From Gammaproteobacteria bacterium (GTDB lineage Bacteria > Pseudomonadota > Gammaproteobacteria > UBA6429 > Thiohalophilaceae), in contig JAHEDA010000104.1 of NCBI GenBank assembly GCA_024641445.1, forward strand, positions 1 to 8,061: a stretch of DNA of 8,061 bases, in the 5' to 3' direction. The translations under genes were made by a program, and so were the position numbers. This document shows, piece after piece, positions 6,063 through 8,061 of the stretch. The number at the start of each line of letters is the position of its first letter. Position 1 is the stretch's first letter. Under the pieces are notes generated by a model, which made no database searches, had not been told where the DNA came from, and was given only the letters and a program-made list of their open reading frames with translations.

Positions 6063-6404
6063 GTGAGCGATTTATACGAAATGAAGGCCAGCAACAAGAA
6101 TGGTGTGTGCCGGGTCGAACTGAGTGGCGAACTCAATATCTATTCCGCCGCCGAATTAAAGCAAAAGCTAGACCCTCTGGTGAGTGACTGTAATTCACTG
6201 GAGTTTGATCTGATGCACGTGAGTGAGATCGATACCGCCTGTCTGCAAGTGCTGATTCAGGCCAAGCGTGAGTTTTCTGCCCAGGGCAGAAAGATGGAAT
6301 TGGTAGGACACAGTCCGGCGATTCTGGAGATACTGAATCTGTATGGTCTGGAGGGATTCTTTGGTGACCCCCTGGTGTTGCCACCTACTGGCAAGGCCGC
6401 ATAA
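6063..6404 (+). CDS. STAS-domain protein (anti-sigma factor antagonist-like) of a chemotaxis operon
   Basis: This 113-residue cytoplasmic protein is made of one STAS domain, the fold of SpoIIAA and MlaB. Strands and helices follow the family order: VCRVELSGELNIYSAAELKQ near 15-34, FDLMHVSEIDTACLQVLIQAK near 48-68, and a C-terminal helix with LNLYGLEGFF. The loop that carries the phosphorylatable Ser/Thr in antagonists reads D57-T58-A59-C60, so T58 is a possible phosphosite, with Cys where Gly is common. The GTG start is supported by GAGGA at 6051-6055, 7 nt away. It sits between cheY and cheA, 37 nt before the latter. STAS proteins recur in such chemotaxis clusters but their role is poorly defined. 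No anti-sigma kinase or PP2C phosphatase partner is visible in the window. Confidence 0.93.
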   Translation: MSDLYEMKASNKNGVCRVELSGELNIYSAAELKQKLDPLVSDCNSLEFDLMHVSEIDTACLQVLIQAKREFSAQGRKMELVGHSPAILEILNLYGLEGFFGDPLVLPPTGKAA

Positions 6405-6441
6405 CCGCGCCACCTAAACGGCTTAATGGAAGGGAATTGAA

Positions 6442-8061
6442 ATGAGTGAAAATCCGCAGGAACTATTTATTGAAGAGTGCAATGACCTCCTGACCATGAT
6501 GGAGGAGTCACTGCTGGAGCTGGAGAATAATCCGGGCAATGAAGACACCATCAACTCCCTGTTCCGATCCGTCCATACCATCAAAGGTACCTCAGGTGTG
6601 TTTAGCTTCGATCAGGTCGAGAGCTTTACCCACGTCGTCGAGAACGTTCTCGACAAGGTTCGCGATGGCAAGATTGCCATTAACAGTGACTTAATCGCCC
6701 TGTTGCTCTCCTGTCGTGACCATATTGGCAAGCTGGTCGACAATGCCGTGTCGGGTGAGGCGCTGGCCACTGATGCGATTGCCGAGGGCATTAAATATAT
6801 CGCCGCACTTCAGGTCTATCTGGGTACGAAGCCGCAGGCTGCGGGAAAATCGACGTCGATGGAGGCCAAGGCCGCACCGGTAGAGACTATCGAATCGAGC
6901 CGTCGGGTCGAGAGTGATAACTGGCATATTTCGCTACGCTTCCATGAGGAAGTGTTACAAAACGGCATGGACCCCCTGTCCTTCCTGCGTTACCTGGGCA
7001 AGCTCGGTGAGATCGTGCATGTCACCAGTCTGTTCGACGGTATGCCTGAGTTTGCCAACCTCGACCCCGAAAAATGCTATATGGGTTTCGAGGTTGAATT
7101 TGACAGCAAGGCAACCAAGGAAAAAATAGAACAGGTATTCGAATTCGTCCGCGAGATGTGCACGCTACACATCCTGCCGCCACGCGCGCAGATTGCGCAC
7201 TACGCACAACTTATTCAGGACCTGGACGACGAAAATCTTCGTATTGGCGAAATACTGGTCGCGAGCCGTGCCCTGACCCAACGTGAGTTGGATGAGGCCC
7301 TGAATTACCAGGCAGGTGCTACCATTGCCGGGGCGACTCAGATACCAAAACTTGGCGATGTCCTGGTCGATCAACAAGTCGTCCACAAAGAAGTCGTCGA
7401 TATGGCCCTGGAGAAGCAACAGGAGCAGAGCAAGAAGACCGCGGGTAAACGCGCACTGCGTGTGGATGCAGACAAACTGGACCGCCTTATCAATCTGGTG
7501 GGCGAACTGGTTATCGCCGGTGCCGGTTCAAATCTTCTGGCCCAACGCCTCGCCGATAGCGATTTGATTGAATCCATTTCTGTCGTCAGTCGCCTGGTCG
7601 AAGAGATCCGCGATAGCGCGCTGAACCTGCGCATGGTGCAGATTGGTGAGACCTTTAATCGCTTTCAGCGCGTGGTCCGCGATGTCAGCAAGGAACTGGG
7701 TAAAGAGATCGAGCTTGAGATCAACGGTGCCGAGACCGAACTGGACAAGACCGTGGTGGAAAAGATTGGCGACCCCCTTATGCATCTGGTGCGCAATGCC
7801 ATGGACCATGGTCTCGAATCCGAGGCGGACCGCATCAAGGCGGGTAAACCGGCTCAGGGCCTGATCAGTCTGAACGCCTATCACGACTCCGGCAGTATCG
7901 TTATTGAGGTCAGTGATGACGGGCGTGGTCTGGTGAAGGAGAAGATTCTTGCCAAGGCCAAGGAAAAGGGATTGGTTGCCGAGGGGCAGAGCCTGACTGA
8001 GAACGAGATCTACCGCCTCATCTTTGAGCCCGGCTTCTCCACAGCCGCACAGGTGACCAAT
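6442..8061 (+). CDS. cheA: Chemotaxis histidine kinase CheA, N-terminal 540 residues (runs off the window)
   Basis: CheA autophosphorylates on receptor command and passes phosphate to CheY. The ATG follows GGAAGGGA (6428-6435), and 540 codons stay open to the edge. Domains are: HPt (P1, about 1-105) with H45 in FRSVHTIKG; a variable linker (about 134-158); a domain of about 90 residues in the P2 position (159-250, from WHISLRFHEEVL to LHILPPR); two MshEN/GspE-N-like repeats (267-290 and 303-326); the P3 dimerization helices (about 338-400, LINLVGELVIAG); and the ATPase domain (P4). In P4 the N box HLVRNAMDHG contains N452, D455 and H456, the G1 box is D492-D493-G494-R495-G496, and the F box is FEPGFS (528-533). 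The G2 box and the CheW-binding P5 must lie downstream. No defect is seen in catalytic residues. It is last in the visible operon, behind the STAS gene. Confidence 0.96.
   Translation, partial: MSENPQELFIEECNDLLTMMEESLLELENNPGNEDTINSLFRSVHTIKGTSGVFSFDQVESFTHVVENVLDKVRDGKIAINSDLIALLLSCRDHIGKLVDNAVSGEALATDAIAEGIKYIAALQVYLGTKPQAAGKSTSMEAKAAPVETIESSRRVESDNWHISLRFHEEVLQNGMDPLSFLRYLGKLGEIVHVTSLFDGMPEFANLDPEKCYMGFEVEFDSKATKEKIEQVFEFVREMCTLHILPPRAQIAHYAQLIQDLDDENLRIGEILVASRALTQRELDEALNYQAGATIAGATQIPKLGDVLVDQQVVHKEVVDMALEKQQEQSKKTAGKRALRVDADKLDRLINLVGELVIAGAGSNLLAQRLADSDLIESISVVSRLVEEIRDSALNLRMVQIGETFNRFQRVVRDVSKELGKEIELEINGAETELDKTVVEKIGDPLMHLVRNAMDHGLESEADRIKAGKPAQGLISLNAYHDSGSIVIEVSDDGRGLVKEKILAKAKEKGLVAEGQSLTENEIYRLIFEPGFSTAAQVTN

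Overview
The window is a chemotaxis signalling region from a bacterium, most likely a gammaproteobacterium. The base composition is moderately GC-rich. The tRNA has an encoded CCA. Three receptors, a CheY, a STAS protein and a CheA all resemble proteobacterial chemotaxis families. The species cannot be named from this sequence.

Layout, left to right. Positions 1-126 are the upstream region of the first receptor, with no certain promoter. Positions 127-1803 encode a full-length transmembrane chemoreceptor (MCP1), closed by a near-perfect 39-nt terminator hairpin at 1836-1874. A gap of about 395 nt carries short inverted repeats and a good candidate flagellar sigma-28 (FliA) promoter. It leads to a second transmembrane chemoreceptor (MCP2), best started at 2270. 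MCP1 and MCP2 have different periplasmic sensor domains but nearly the same cytoplasmic signalling hairpin and the same C-terminal pentapeptide, so they are paralogues feeding one pathway. A small imperfect inverted repeat and a lone tRNA-Val(CAC) on the minus strand, with its own strong sigma-70 promoter, separate this pair from the next block.

From about 4317 a second FliA-like promoter, with the same spacing as the first, precedes an apparent operon on the plus strand. The operon encodes an atypical membrane-anchored MCP without a sensor or HAMP domain (4450-5631), a single-domain CheY (5661-6029), a STAS-domain protein (6063-6404) and a CheA histidine kinase (6442 to the window edge, truncated after 540 codons). 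Gaps between these genes are 29-37 nt and each has a Shine-Dalgarno-like sequence.

How the genes work together (inference from families): MCP1 and MCP2 sense stimuli and control CheA autophosphorylation at His45. CheA phosphorylates CheY at Asp53, and CheY-P acts on the flagellar motor or another output. No CheW, CheR, CheB, CheD or stand-alone CheZ lies in the window; some probably follow cheA. The two most interesting points are a CheZ-like FQDxTxQ motif inside the atypical MCP directly upstream of cheY, and a tandem pair of MshEN/GspE-N-like 24-residue repeats between the regulatory and dimerization domains of CheA, which raises the possibility of a c-di-GMP input into the kinase.
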